Positions 13,458 through 24,809 of a DNA stretch of 64,000 bases are shown in pieces; the stretch's first letter is position 1, and every line of letters starts with the position of its first letter. This DNA is from Sesamum alatum. Its lineage: Eukaryota > Streptophyta > Magnoliopsida > Lamiales > Pedaliaceae. Made by a program: the position numbers and the translations under genes. The notes under the pieces were generated by a model. The model did not search any database, had not been told where the DNA came from, and saw only the letters and a list, made by a program, of their open reading frames with translations. The DNA lies in NCBI GenBank assembly GCA_034509735.1, contig JACGWO010000012.1, forward strand, positions 6,322,367 to 6,386,366, written 5' to 3'.

Positions 13458-15005
13458 ATGTCTGGTCGGGATTTTCCACCTCGAGTAGGTGGACGTGGTC
13501 GCGGTCATGGTCGTGGTCGTGGCCGCGGTCGCGGCGAACCGGCTATACCACCGGCCGGTGTTGCTTCCCAGGATGGGGAAGCAGTGTTCCGACCACCACC
13601 ATCACCACCACCACCGGCAGAGTAGGCACCCGCACCATCTGCGCCGGATCAACAGCCCGGTGCATCTACCGCTGCACCTGATCAGCAGCCCGAACCATCC
13701 GCTATTGCACCGGCGGTCAATCCGGCCCGTCCATGGGCTACCCCACCACCACCCCCACTGGCCCCACCACTCCCACCACCATCCGCGCGCCAGTACATCA
13801 CACTCGCCGATGCGAGGTATATTTATATTTTTAAATTTTTTTTGTAATTTAAATTAATATTTTAATGTTATACTAATTATTTTATAATTTCAGTCGATCG
13901 GAAGATCCACGAGCGCATGTACGCGGTCGTGCGAGGACACTATCCCCATCCTTGGGGCAGTTTGCGCAAGGTGCCGCCAGAGCACCAACATTTCTGGTTT
14001 GAGAGTTGGAAGGTAACGGCAATTAATTTTTGTTTTTAAATATTTTAACAATCTAAGTTAATATATATATATATATATTTTTTTAATACAGATGACGTAC
14101 TGGTGGGACGCCGACGACGAGTCGATGTTCAAGATCTTTCATGTTTTGGCAGGGAAGTTCCTGAAGAAGAAGTTCGTCCCCGCCAGACAGTCCCTGCAGA
14201 AGCCTCTATGGCTGGGATTCCCCGGAGTTCAAGCAGGAGTGCGAGAAGAACAAGGTGAACCGGAACGCCAACCCAGGCGCATCCGCTACTGTGTACCGCA
14301 GGGGATCTGTCTCCGTCGGTATGCACAAGCAGAAATTGGTAAGATATCTAATATTATTTCAATTATTTAATACTATTAAATTAAAATTGTAATAACTATT
14401 TTCCATTTCTTTTTACGGGAGGGGGCAGCTCAGCCGGCTAGTGAAGCAGATGGAGTTATTTCCCAGATGCTACAAGAAGAAGGCCGACGGCGGCTGGAGC
14501 GAGTCGAGGGCAGCGGAGGTGGCGGTAAGTTGTAATTAATACATTCTACTTTATTTTTTTAAATGTTTGAAAATTTTCTAATTTATTGTAATTATTTTTG
14601 CAGGAAATGTTCCAGAAGATGATGGAGGATCATCAGTCTCAGGCCCCGTGCAATCCTGAGGATCCTGCTTCTGAATCAGAGGGCTCGGTGGCGCAGACCG
14701 AGCAGCAGATGTGGCTCACTTGCGTCGGGGGCAAGAACAAGGGCCGAGTATTTGGTCTAGGTTCTGAGGCCCTGGGTCTCAGTCAGACCGTTACCTCGCC
14801 ATCACCACCGCCACCGCCAGAGCCAGCACCTTCGTTAAACGTGGAGGGTCGGTTGGGCCGCCTCGAGGAGATAATGGCGGACCTGATGTGCATGATGAAG
14901 GACATGCAGACTAGTCGCTCCGGCGCCGGCCCATCACGGCCTCCTAGAGACTCCACCCTTCCAGACATTGATGAGATGGATGAAGCCAATGGGGACGAGG
15001 AGTAG
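13458..15005 (+). pseudogene. Second CACTA protein, plant transposase Ptta/En/Spm type, disrupted
   Basis: Five exons fit consensus splice sites: 13,458-13,816, 13,894-14,012, 14,092-14,338, 14,429-14,524 and 14,604-15,005. Exon 1 encodes MSGRDFPPRVGG, a GRGRG-rich tract and a proline-rich linker. Later exons encode family-like segments: IHERMYAVVRGHYPHPWG, SPEFKQECEKNKVNRN, YRRGSVSVGMHKQKL, VKQMELFPRC and WLTCVGGKNKGRVFGLGSEA. The last exon ends in an acidic tail after a putative coiled coil (LEEIMADLMCMMKDM). In En/Spm the second protein binds subterminal repeats; that role here is by analogy. An in-frame TAG at 13,623, a reading-frame mismatch between exons 1 and 2, and a frame change within exon 3 near 14,210 show decay. 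Confidence 0.82.
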
Positions 15006-15184
15006 ATTATTTTTTTTTTATTTTGATTTTTGTAATTAAATCGGATAATATTCGTATTTAATATAATTTTTATGTCTAAATTATGCATTTTTTCATATTT
15101 AAATATTAATTATATAATCAAAATATATATAATTTAATTTATATTTAAATGATAAAAATTATTAATATAAAAAAATTAATAATC

Positions 15185-15899
15185 ATTATTTAGGAATGGT
15201 ACTTTAGACGGTTAATCAGCGCAAAGTACCATTCCTTTATTTGACTGTTTTAAAAACTTACCGTTCCCATTGCCGATGAAATAACCTATCCAACTATACA
15301 AGTCAACCGTTCCTAAAAACGGGACTTACCGTGCCTACATATATTCCAAAATCAATTCTTTCGTGGTTAGGCTTTTGTTTTAAAGACAATACCAGAAACC
15401 GGTCCAAAATGGTATTCCAAAGTTAGAGTGCTGAAAACCGTTCCTACGTGTTGCGACAAAATATATTCCAGTTGCTGATCCTAATCTCTACAACTAACCG
15501 TTTCTACATGTATTCTAGACACCATACTAAATTTTATCTACAACATAAGGGGACTATTCCAAAAGGTGTTCTAACTACCGTTCCTAATTGCGCGATTCAA
15601 TTTTGATGCTACTGTTCCTAAAGTTTATAAGGTGTTCCAAATGCAAAAATTACAAATTTATACGTACAAAGGTAATTAGGAACGGGACACCTAATATATG
15701 CCAAAAACCGTTCCCAAATAGGAACGGTCACTTCGTAACCGTTCCTATTTGTTAGGATCGCCTCTTATTGCCACGGATTGCCTCCCGTTCCTCAACCGTT
15801 CCTAATTTCAGTCCGAAAGGTTCCAATGAACACTTACCATTCCAAAAATTAAAAAACCCGTTCCTGTTACCATTTCAATTCCCACATTTTTTTGTAGTG
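15185..15899 (+). repeat. Right subterminal repeat array of CACTA-1
   Basis: ACCGTTCC/GGAACGGT copies recur up to the terminal TAGTG. They are denser and more conserved in the last 250 bp. Confidence 0.85.
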
Positions 15900-16763
15900 G
15901 TAATTTGCCTTAACCGATTTTTCTATAATTTTAATACAAAATTCAAGGGCAAAATGGTCAGGTTTAGCCCTTTGTTTAAAAATTACAAACCTCAGGGGGT
16001 ATTTGTAATTTTTCAAACAATAGGGGGTATTTGTAATTATGTCAAACCTTAGTGGAGGTAGGTTGTAATTTACCCTAAGAAATAATATATAATAAGTAAG
16101 GGCATAACGGTCAATTTATCAAAAAGATAACGCCGTTAGGATCTTTTAACTGGGATGGCCGATTGAGCTTAATTTTACAAAACACAAGGGGATTTTTCGT
16201 TTATTTTCATAACAGAGGGGGGTTTTTCGCCGACTTTTCAAAATACAGGGGGGTTTTATGCATTTTAGCCCCATTAAAACTTTGTAAAGTGCAGAGAAAG
16301 CTAGAAAAGAAGTCCTAAATTCTATGATCCAAAGATGGTCTAAACATATGTAGGAACCTATCTATTTATACTACTAACACCCCAATGAATGTGGACCAAA
16401 AGTGGGGTAGATACAAAATCATTCTAATTAAGACAATAAATCAGAATCACCTAATCCTAGTAGGTCCTTAAATCAGCAGGACGTTTCCTTAAATTAGTGC
16501 AGCTGGGATCTACTTTTCATATCTTCCCGCACACTCGAATGGTAAGTAAGGCGTGGGCACGTCTAACCGAGTCTGCCAATCTGTCAAAATTCCTTCCTCC
16601 TTATTTGCCTCCAATTTGCCCCTTTTAGCTCAAAGTGTCCATTTTTGCTTCCTTTGATTACTCCATGCTGAGAAATGCAGAATATTTCATAATTAGGAGT
16701 ATTTTAATACTTGCAATAGTACATATTCAACCTAAAAATGTGGCAAATTTACACATCTAACAA

Positions 16764-18923
16764 ATACCCCCACACTTAGCCTTTTGCTCGTCCTTGTGCA
16801 AAGAACAGATTATGAACGTACTCAAGTCAAGATGCAACTGCATGCTTCAAGAATCATACACTTCATAAAAGAGATAACTCAACAATTTTTGAAACAAATG
16901 TCCACGTAATGATCATTACCAAAATCACATGCATGCAACAAGTGGGCTATTTTCTCGTTGCTCACCAATCTCTCAAGTGTATGTGGCGAAGTCTTTCACT
17001 CAAACTTGCTGTGACAATACTTCACCTTAGACTTGGGTATACATCAAATCTCCACCACTTAAGAATGCACATGCACATTAATTAAAAGGTCTTGACATTT
17101 GGTTGTAATGGGGTTTTGATTTTGGGGTAGGAATTTTATAGGCAAAGGGTGTTTAAAAGCCAAGAGTTTCAAAATAGAGCATCAAATAAAACGAGTAAAT
17201 AATTATTCCAAGGCTCTCAAGTGACCTATCGAGCAATTAAATCCCATTTTCCCCCTCAAATATTCTAAGACTTCTCAAACTATGCCTCTTTTTTTTTTCT
17301 CTTTTGTTTTCTAGGAGATTTTTTCCCATTCTTTTTTCTTTTCATTCTTTTTGTGGCAAGAACATTTCTTTGTTTTTCATTTCCAATGTTTTTTTCTTCT
17401 TCTTTTTTCTTTTTTTTTTCCTTTCGTGATGAGGCATAGAACGAGATAACAATAACAGTTCATCTCAACTCAAAGTGAAAAACCATAATGATTTCACCCC
17501 CACACTTGTGTTAGAACATATTTCATAAAATTCAAACTCATACATTTATTTTGAGAACCATTTTTTTTTTTATTAAAACCCACGCCCGTTTACCTTGATG
17601 CTCTAGTTTGTTCTTGGAGGGTCAATTTCAAGGTTTTGAAAGAACAATGGACTAGGCTTGTAAGTGATGGTTTTAAACAAAAATAAGGCTTTAAGGCTCA
17701 AAGTGGGTTCGCTAAAGTTAGAATGTCATTTGGTGGTCTTTTTGGGCAAAGGTGTGTTTCAATTCTAGTGCTTTTATCATTTTCAGATGCATGCATGTTT
17801 GTGTGGCCTCAACATGATTCAAAGAAAGTTCTAGGAAGTCATAGTCACAGTAGTATTCTCTCAAGAAAGAACTTTTTCGAGATCAAGATTTTTTCTTTTT
17901 TTTTTTTTTCAAGCTTAAAAGCTCACAAGGTGTGTTAGATCCACTAGCCTCATACATAAAGAGTTTGATTCAAATCATCATCATGAAGACAAGTTCTTAA
18001 ACTATGGGTCATCTAGAGTATGGAGTATTTATCCTATTCACATGCAGTGTCATCAAATCATGTGTGGATCAAAAAGATTTTTAGGCACGATTTTTTGCAA
18101 AAGATTTGATCAAAAAAATTTCATCATTCAGTCAAAAACGCCCTTTTTTCATAAAATTTCCAGACACCACGCATAAAAGTTCATCTCAACACCAAATTAA
18201 CTAAACGCCAAACAGTCAATACAGTCAAAATGTACTCTCCCCACACTTAAATCCACATTGCCCTCAGTGTGGGCATATGCATGCATCTCAAGAATGGAAA
18301 AAAGATAGAGAGAAAGAAAAGAGAGCGTCCCTGAGTGCATGGCGTGATCAATCAAGGGGTGAGTGGGTGCCGGGTGTGAGGCCAATGCACTTGAGTAGAC
18401 CCATTAGGTTGTCTTCGATTCTTGCACGCATTGTGAGTGTTGGTGGTGCAGTACACGGTGGCGGGATGTGAGCTCGATCAAGGGAAGGGAAAATTTCTTC
18501 AACAGTAATTTAGGTTCTTTCAGACATATTTTGTATGGTCTAGTAGGTGTGGGCACGCTTAACAACTACAACAAATCAGTCTGATTTTCAAATTCAGATA
18601 GATTTGAATGACTTGTTGGCGTGGGCGGGCTCAGTGTACTGGCTTACAGACTGATTTGAATTATGCGCTTGACGTGGGCACTGATGTGTCATCTTCCCCT
18701 AAGAAGGCATATTTGAGGTGTTTAGGTAACTCCTTCAATTCCAGTGTGGGTGTCATGTTCTCTTCTAAAGTTTGCACTTGTATTGGCATGATGCTTTCTT
18801 TTAGTGCTAACTTTGTGTGATCCTCTCAATGGATTGCTAAAACTTTCTTCAGATGATTCTCTTTTGTTGAATCGGGCTCGTCTGTTTATTTTGTGGAATC
18901 CAAATTTCCTTCTCTGATTCACC
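16764..18923 (-). other. Non-coding interior of the gag-only element, with polypurine tract
   Basis: No supported gene. On the minus strand, 'aagtgtgggggta' directly before the 3' LTR (about 16,766-16,777) is the polypurine tract. A second, similar motif (an 'aatgtggatttaag' phrase running into 'tgtgggg') lies at about 18,238-18,262; Athila/Tat elements commonly carry such a phrase downstream of coding sequence. Long T-rich runs (17,280-17,420 and 17,890-17,910) are low complexity. Confidence 0.6.
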
Positions 18924-19517
18924 TTATTGGATGTGCCCACGCTTAGTGCTATCTTTGTCTTTGTTTGGTTGCAACTCTTTTTCACTGCATAAGACAATAA
19001 CACTAGCGTTTTGTTTAAGCTCAATCACAGTTTGAGATGGTAGCTTATCTTGGGATTCTAGCCGACTGGCCGTCAACGCTAATTGACTTATTTGTGCCTC
19101 CATCGTCTTAGATTGCGCCTCCAAGTTTCGAATGCTCGTTCTAGTGTGGGACTCGAAGTTTTGGACATTGATAACGATCGTTTTCATCATGTCTTCAAGG
19201 GGCGTGCTTGGTTTGGAGTCGGATGGAGGAGGTGGTGGCCAACTTTAAGGTTGAGAATCATAACTAAGGTAGAGATGATCCCTCCATCCTGGATTGTACA
19301 TGTTCAAATAGGTATCATATCTCCTTTGTGATGGTCCGAAGAACCCTCCTATGGCATTGGCGTGTTCGGTGGGTGCTTCTGGGAGAGCAGGGCACAAATC
19401 GATCGGATGACCGGTGGAATTGCAAACTCCACGAGCCTTCACTCTTTGGAACTTTTCTGCAACAATTCTTTCAACAAGTGATGTAAGTTTGTCTAGACGA
19501 TCAACTAAGGAAGCCAT
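18924..19517 (-). pseudogene. Gag of Athila/Tat-type LTR element, one in-frame stop
   Basis: Gag proteins coat the retroelement RNA and build the particle. The start ATG at 19,517 gives MASLVDRLDKLTSLVERIVAEK. Then come a zinc-knuckle-like CNSTGHPIDLCP and the lineage-typical YNPGWRDHLYLSY (the usual family form is YNPGWRDHPN). After one stop (TAA at about 19,243-19,245) the same frame continues with a proline-rich stretch, a predicted coiled coil (FESHTRTSIRNLEAQSKT) and KLPSQTVIELKQNASVIVL, matching the C-terminal gag region before 'SGKEL'. The reading frame ends at 18,924. The protein is shorter than most Athila gags and no pol follows it. Family assignment is from recognised motifs. Confidence 0.8.
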
Positions 19518-19561
19518 ATTTATCTCATGTAACCAAGAAGAAATTAACTTAAGAACACCAA

Positions 19562-19582
19562 TCCCCGATAACGGCACCAAAA
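19562..19582 (-). other. Primer-binding site of the gag-only element
   Basis: Minus-strand TTTTGGTGCCGTTATCGGGG lies two bases inside the 5' LTR. It resembles TGGCGCCGTTGCCGGGG, the site typical of Athila/Tat elements, with a few changes. Confidence 0.8.
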
Positions 19583-19584
19583 TT

Positions 19585-20887
19585 TGATGGGGTGTCAGAA
19601 CCACCAAAAATAATTCCTACAACTACTTTTGGGAAACTGGTGAGTAGGGTTGATTCCATAGGGATCGGTGATAAGTTGACTTCTTTAAAAAGAATGAAAT
19701 AAACAAAAAATGGGGGTTCTTTTGATTCAGTTATAAAGAATGAAAGGCTAGATTTAAAGAAGGAGATAAAATGAATGAGAAAAGCTTTCCGGTTGAAGGT
19801 TAGTATATGCTTGATTCCGTTATTGATCATCGATGCATGAATAACAATCGTTTAAGCAGATAAACTGGTTATAGCCATTGGTACGACCTAACGACTTTAC
19901 CTTTCCTTATCTTGTCGTCAGCCAAGGAACGTCCGTTGGCTAATTCCCTAATTAATGAACAACTCTAGGAACATCCACAAAATTTAATCCACTAACAACA
20001 TTAAGAAGTAGAAAGGCTCAATTCTAACCAATAAATTCCTATGATAATTTATTTTAGTTAGGTCATGCATTCTCAATAACATAACTTACTACTATGACAT
20101 AATAAACTATGTTGTGTTGCCACTAAATATTGAACTAAACAAACAATTACACGGATTTGTAAAGTTCAATTAGCTAAGCAAATATTCTTGATAATGAACA
20201 ATCGGCCTTATCATTCATAAATCAGATTATTTATATTAAAACCAAGATAATAGCATGAATACCAATTAAATGAAAGTAGAAAGCATGAGTTACATATCAC
20301 AATATTTAAGAATCAAGCATCTACCATAACTTCAATCAGAAAATAGCGAAATTAGCCAAGCATATTAACGAAAAAACACATGAAGAAATAGTGTAATTCC
20401 ATTAAAACTTGGTAAAGTGCAGAGAAAGCTAGGAAAGAAGCCAATTCTATGATCCAAAGATGGTCTAAACATATGTAAGAACCTATCTATTTATACTACT
20501 AACACCCCAATGAATGTGGATCAAAAGTGGTGTGGATACAAAATCGTTCTAACTAAGACTATAAAATCATAATCACCTAATCCTAGTAAGTCCTCAAATC
20601 AGCAGGACATTTCCTTAAATTGGTGCAGCTGGGATCTACTTTCCATATTTTCCTCAGACTCGTATGGTAAGTAAGGCGTGGGTATGTCTAACCGAGTCTG
20701 CCAATCTGTTCAAATTCCTTCTTTCCTTATTTGCTTCCAATCCACCCCTTTTAGCTCAAAGTGTACATTTTTGCTTCCTTTAATTACTGCATGCTGAAAA
20801 ATACAGAATATTTAATGATTAGGAGTACTTTAACACTTGCAAGGGTACATATTCAACCTAAAATGTGGCAGATTTACACATCTAACA
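19585..20887 (-). repeat. 5' LTR of the gag-only element (uninterrupted, 1.3 kb)
   Basis: Bounded by TG (19,585) and CA (20,887) and matching the split LTR at 3,035-16,763. It adjoins the primer-binding site below and the GGGTT duplication above. Confidence 0.9.
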
Positions 20888-22743
20888 GGGTTAAAGACTG
20901 AAGACCAAGTCTTAACTTGAACACATTGTTATGAATAATCTACTTACTTTCTGCTTTACATTTTGAATGTAGAAATGTCTAAGAATCCATTTAACACCAT
21001 TCTTGAGATTAATATATTCGATGGATACAGTGATTGATTGTGAAATCTGAGGATTGTCCTCGATTTTGGAAACCAGGCTTATGTCATGGATAAGCCACTT
21101 CCTCAGACCTTACCGGAAGAGTCCTTGCCAAAAGAACGTTTGACATTCAAGGAATGGCTAGAGTACAACCGCAAAGTCCGCAATGTCATTGCTTTCATGA
21201 CTAATGAGATACATGTTAGAATAGGTGACCGTCAAGCCAATTTATTGGCTCTTTGTAAACTATTCTATACAATCTTTTTCAATAATATGTTAATTTAAAA
21301 AATGTTCTTTGGCCATCTTCATCATATGCTTTTAACATTACTTTTATATGAGCATTTGGTTAAAGCCCTTAGATCAATTATGCTACGGGGTTGGCTCGCG
21401 CATATGATGGCGACCATGAAACCAACCTCTATGGTTTGATCTAAAATATTTCAAGTCGATGAATCGGGTCGAGACAAGGCATCGACCATTCCTTAAAGAC
21501 TTGCACTAAGTGATGTGTTCATATGTGAATGTCGAGTTTCATAGACAGAGACGTATGACGTCTGCACACTTTAGTGGGTGCTTGATAAAGAGTTATCAAG
21601 TTCACTAAATTGAGTCGCATGAGTTGTCATATGAAAGCTCTATATGGCATGAACGGTATGACTAGAACTCCTAGGCTACGATAGTGCACTAACTAGTCCT
21701 TAGACTTGAGGTTCCATAGTAACCTTGTGCATAGGACGGCTATGACTTGATCATGTACAATGTGGTCTCAGGTTTCATCCTGGATCACTATACGGTCATG
21801 TTTCAGACATAGTTGAAGCATGCATGGAGGTTGGTAAGTTCCAAGATAGGATCTGTTACTTATCATGAGATGATAACGAACCTCCTATGTTCTCTACATT
21901 ATGCGTTCCTCGAAGCACAGGGCCATGGCTATTGATCAAATAGGAGAAAGGGTTTTTTCTATATTGATAAATTGGAAGCATAACTTGAAGAGTTGATACA
22001 TAGACATCAAAGTCGATAATAAGAACCGGTAACTAATTCTATGCCCTAAAATTTGATCGGGAGGTTAGTAGCGGAGGGACCGTATCTGCATGGTACGCGT
22101 AGCTCATAGGTTCACGCAATAATACACCTATTCTCTAGTTCCATGGACCAATGCTAGATGACCACCCATGGTGACGGGTACCCTCCAATTAAGGAGTTAA
22201 TTGAGGGTGATTAATTATGATAAGATCTAATTAATCTAATGCAAGTAAGTTGCTAATTAAATTGTATATATGATATAAGTCCAAGTCTAACTGAATAGTG
22301 AACCTAAAGGGTCACACACAAATCCATGATGCAATTATTGGAATTAATTTGTAGAATTAATTATGGGAATAAATCAATTCATTTAAGGAATTAAATTAAT
22401 TGATTGAAATGATTTATGAAATCATTTCATGGGAATATTAAATAATATGATTATTTAATTTGGAGTGTAAATTCACAAGCATCAATTTGATTAAGTAAGA
22501 CTTGTGATAGATTAATTAAGATGAATCTATTTGAGCTTCAAAATTAATTAATTAGATTAATTGATTCGGGCTCATATTTAATTAAAGAATTAAATATCAT
22601 GGCCTAAATAATTAGTTGGGAATTAATTAAAATTGGACTTAGTCCAATTGAAAATTAAGATAAAGCCCAAGACCTTAGCCCAAGCCCACAAGACAAAATT
22701 CATTGAACATAGACATGACTTGTTTTCATCTTTAGATGAAGAA

Positions 22744-22897
22744 GAAAATATGAGTCATGCTAAAGCTTGTCTATAAAGAAGACAAGTGTAAAAGAAGAAA
22801 ATATGAGTCATGCTAAAGCTTGTCTATAAAGAAGACAAGTGTAAAAGGAGAAAAGATGAGTCATGCTAGTACTTGTCTATGAAGAAGACAAGTGTTA
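22744..22897 (+). promoter_or_regulatory. Three tandem 53-bp repeats in the LTR promoter
   Basis: Units start at 22,744, 22,797 and 22,850. Each contains ATGAGTCATGCTA, holding the GCN4/AP-1-like core TGAGTCA, and an inverted pair CTTGTC/GACAAG spaced by about 9 bases. They lie 60-215 bp upstream of the TATA box, in U3. The same repeats occur at 29,794-29,947 and 38,591-38,742. An enhancer role is inferred. Confidence 0.7.
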
Positions 22898-22956
22898 TCT
22901 AAGAGCAAGACAAAAGGGCTTGTCTACATTCATTGTATCTAGTCCAAAGAAATGCC

Positions 22957-22964
22957 TATAAAAA
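22957..22964 (+). promoter_or_regulatory. TATA box of copia C 5' LTR
   Basis: TATAAAAA followed by GGGG. The identical box is at 30,007 in the 3' LTR; in the solo LTR the site is degraded. Confidence 0.65.
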
Positions 22965-23465
22965 GGGGTAGAAGGCAAGAGATTTTCATACCATCTTTTT
23001 TCATACAAAGATACAAAAACTCTTGCTTTCCTTTTGCTCTCTAGTTCTCAGACTTTCTCTCCTTCAAAGCTAGAAAGTCTAGCTTTCACTTTAGCATTGG
23101 TCTTATGTTCATTTCTCATCTCCAAAAAGAGAAGAATTCCTTTGATTTCTCCATAGATCAATAGTTGATCTACCTTAATCCTCCAATACATACTAGAATA
23201 GGTTTGAGGGTGATTCCATCATAGGTGATGAGGACTAGCTTTAGAGGGAAGACATTTGTGTTCCTACCGTGAACAATAATTAATAGCGGTTCCGTTTTGA
23301 CGTTCCACCAATTTTAAGGTAAGGTCGTTCTTGAGAAAGTTCAAGTAACCAACATCAACCGGAAAGCAAGAAAGGTTGGTTACCTTAACTATTCAATTGA
23401 CATCCTTTTATGCATGAGATCCACATCATAATAGCAACGAGACGGGGATTATACGAAGCTACCAG

Positions 23466-23478
23466 TGGTATCAGAGCC
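23466..23478 (+). other. Primer-binding site of copia C
   Basis: GTGGTATCAGAGCC, the canonical copia site for initiator methionine tRNA, lies directly after the LTR end. Confidence 0.9.
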
Positions 23479-23632
23479 CGATCATGCAAGTCAATTGAAT
23501 TTATTTTGGTTTGATGTGATTTAATCGGATTAAATTGCTTAACGATTTAATTTTATGTGTTAATCTCTTGATGTGTTGAATTTAATTCTTGGGCATATTT
23601 CAATTGTTGAAATTTGATTCTATTGTGTTTCA

Positions 23633-23731
23633 CCTTCCGCCTACATGGCCGGATTTATCTTCTGCCTACATGGTCGGATTCTTCCGCCTACATGGCCGGA
23701 TTTATCTTTCGCCTACATGGTCGGATTTAAT
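23633..23731 (+). repeat. Four imperfect repeats of about 25 bp in the copia C leader
   Basis: The phrase GCCTACATGG(C/T)CGGATT recurs four times at a spacing of about 21-26 bp. It is non-coding, between primer-binding site and gag. Confidence 0.8.
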
Positions 23732-24809
23732 AGCGATTTTTGTATATTCTCAACTCTATTTTTATTTTAGGATAATAAAAATATATATATATATATTATT
23801 TTCCTAATTTATATGTGGATATAAGTTGAGAAAGAAAATAGGATTTTCATTTTCAATTTCATTAGGAAAATTCAACATATTCTCCTAATATGATTAGGAC
23901 AATTTCTTGGAAAGTTCTAGTTAATTTGACACTATGAATCAAGTGCCCATGAATTAAATTAGTTTCATTCCATGGAAAACATCATGTGATTTAACATCAG
24001 GAATTAAATTTTTTGTTTTTTTATTGGATCTAAATATATATACATCATATTATTTGCATATATGGTATGTGATATCTTTATGTAATAAATATATGGGATG
24101 ACTACGGGCTCATGATCATCCAACAAGGGCATGCTAAGTTTTATTTCTTGTATATGATAAACAAGCAAACAAGAATAAAATATCGTGATGAGGTCTTGCA
24201 TAAACAAATGGTTTGAACCCTCACTTGGTGTGTCCAAGTTAAGATATTAAGCCTGTGATGGATAAAATCAAATTGGATTTGATAATCCAGACCTTCCATC
24301 CATAGTGACAAAGTATGAGATGCTATCACCTCTCAATTCATTGTCTCACGAGTCGTAGAATGATTTGGAAGTAGTGAAAAGATGTACTGTCACTATGAAC
24401 AAGTAGATTACCTACTATCACTCTGTCTCACGAGTCATGGAGGGCGATAGTGGGGGGTCTTTTGGTCGATGGGTTGGGCTTAACATGGAGTAACATAATT
24501 CACTTGGAGTCATTGGGATTATGTGAAAAATGAGGTAAAACACCTTGGGGATCTCATTAGATGAGAATGGTGAAAGTCACCTCCCATAGATTTCATGCGA
24601 ATCGTAACAGTGGGGTATGAAATTCGTTCTATGGACCTCAAGCCCACTAGGAAAAATATTTCCCGAAAATCCATATGGGGGTTTGTGGAATTTTGAAGAA
24701 ATAGTGGGAGCAATTTATGATTAAAGACCATATCATAAATTTAATTAACATTGATTGAAAGAATGATAAAATCTCCATTGTTTCTTCTTTTCTTTCTTGT
24801 AGATCGAAA

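Larger units (their letters stand above)
6270..15899 (+). mobile_element. CACTA-1: full-length En/Spm-type DNA transposon (9.6 kb)
   Basis: The left end is CACTACAAAAAAATACGGGA; the right end is its imperfect mirror, ending TTTTTTTGTAGTG at 15,899. The 3-bp duplication GTA lies at 6,267-6,269 and 15,900-15,902. Dense AGGAACGGT/ACCGTTCC motifs fill both ends and a third internal block. The element carries two plus-strand genes typical of plant CACTA elements: a TNP2-type transposase (7,179-10,802) and a Ptta/En/Spm-type second protein (13,458-15,005). Both contain stops or frameshifts, so this copy looks non-autonomous now. Its ends are intact, so it could in principle be moved by a related active copy. 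Confidence 0.95.
6019..16075. mobile_element. Mutator-like element 2 (short, long inverted repeats), carrying CACTA-1
   Basis: The ends begin GGGTAAATTACA on each side and stay similar for about 95 bp, including 'aaataccccct' repeats. The 9-bp duplication TAAGAAATA is perfect at 6,010-6,018 and 16,076-16,084. Without CACTA-1 the element is only about 430 bp. No protein is encoded. It lies inside Mutator-like element 1. Confidence 0.88.
4814..16270. mobile_element. Mutator-like element 1 (non-autonomous, GC-rich core), carrying MULE-2
   Basis: The inverted ends begin GGCTAAA on both sides (4,814 inward and 16,270 inward), with 'acccccctgt' runs inside each. The flanking 9 bases are CCCTTAAGA (4,805-4,813) and CCATTAAAA (16,271-16,279), an imperfect 9-bp duplication. 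The sister LTR at about 20,391-20,410 gives the unoccupied site. Without the nested MULE-2, the element is about 1.4 kb, similar to those at 53,311 and 62,744. No transposase is present. Nine-base duplications with long inverted ends are typical of Mutator-like elements. Confidence 0.8.
3035..16763 (-). repeat. 3' LTR of the gag-only element, split by nested insertions
   Basis: LTR sequence occupies 3,035-3,776, 4,720-4,813 and 16,271-16,763. It aligns with the intact LTR at 19,585-20,887 once the solo LTR (3,777-4,719) and the Mutator-like nest (4,814-16,270) are removed. The uninterrupted copy supplies the empty-site sequence for both insertions. Confidence 0.88.
3035..20887 (-). mobile_element. 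Gag-only Tat/Athila-type LTR retrotransposon (TR-GAG-like), host of nested elements
   Basis: On the minus strand this is 5' LTR (19,585-20,887), primer-binding site (19,562-19,582), gag (18,924-19,517), a non-coding section, polypurine tract (about 16,766-16,777) and 3' LTR (3,035-16,763, greatly stretched by insertions). Both LTRs start TG and end CA in plus orientation (TGATGGGG to TCTAACA). The 5-bp duplication GGGTT lies at 3,030-3,034 and 20,888-20,892. No protease, reverse transcriptase, RNase H or integrase is seen in the 2.8-kb interior, so the element would have needed enzymes from another copy. The gag and primer-binding-site type point to the Athila/Tat branch of Ty3/gypsy. It is inserted in the copia A leader just before gag. 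Confidence 0.88.
21214..23464 (+). repeat. 5' LTR of copia C
   Basis: Starts TGTTAG and ends ACCA. A TATA box (TATAAAAA, 22,957) is followed by a pyrimidine-rich section (about 22,990-23,110), a plausible transcription start region. Compared with the solo LTR at 37,062 it lacks about 75 bp near its end, just before the TATACGAAGCTA terminus. Confidence 0.92.

Noticed and set aside
13489..13857. His-rich 122-residue ORF on the plus strand
   Set aside because: It is the wrong frame of exon 1 of the second CACTA gene; the GRGRG/proline-rich frame from 13,458 fits the family.
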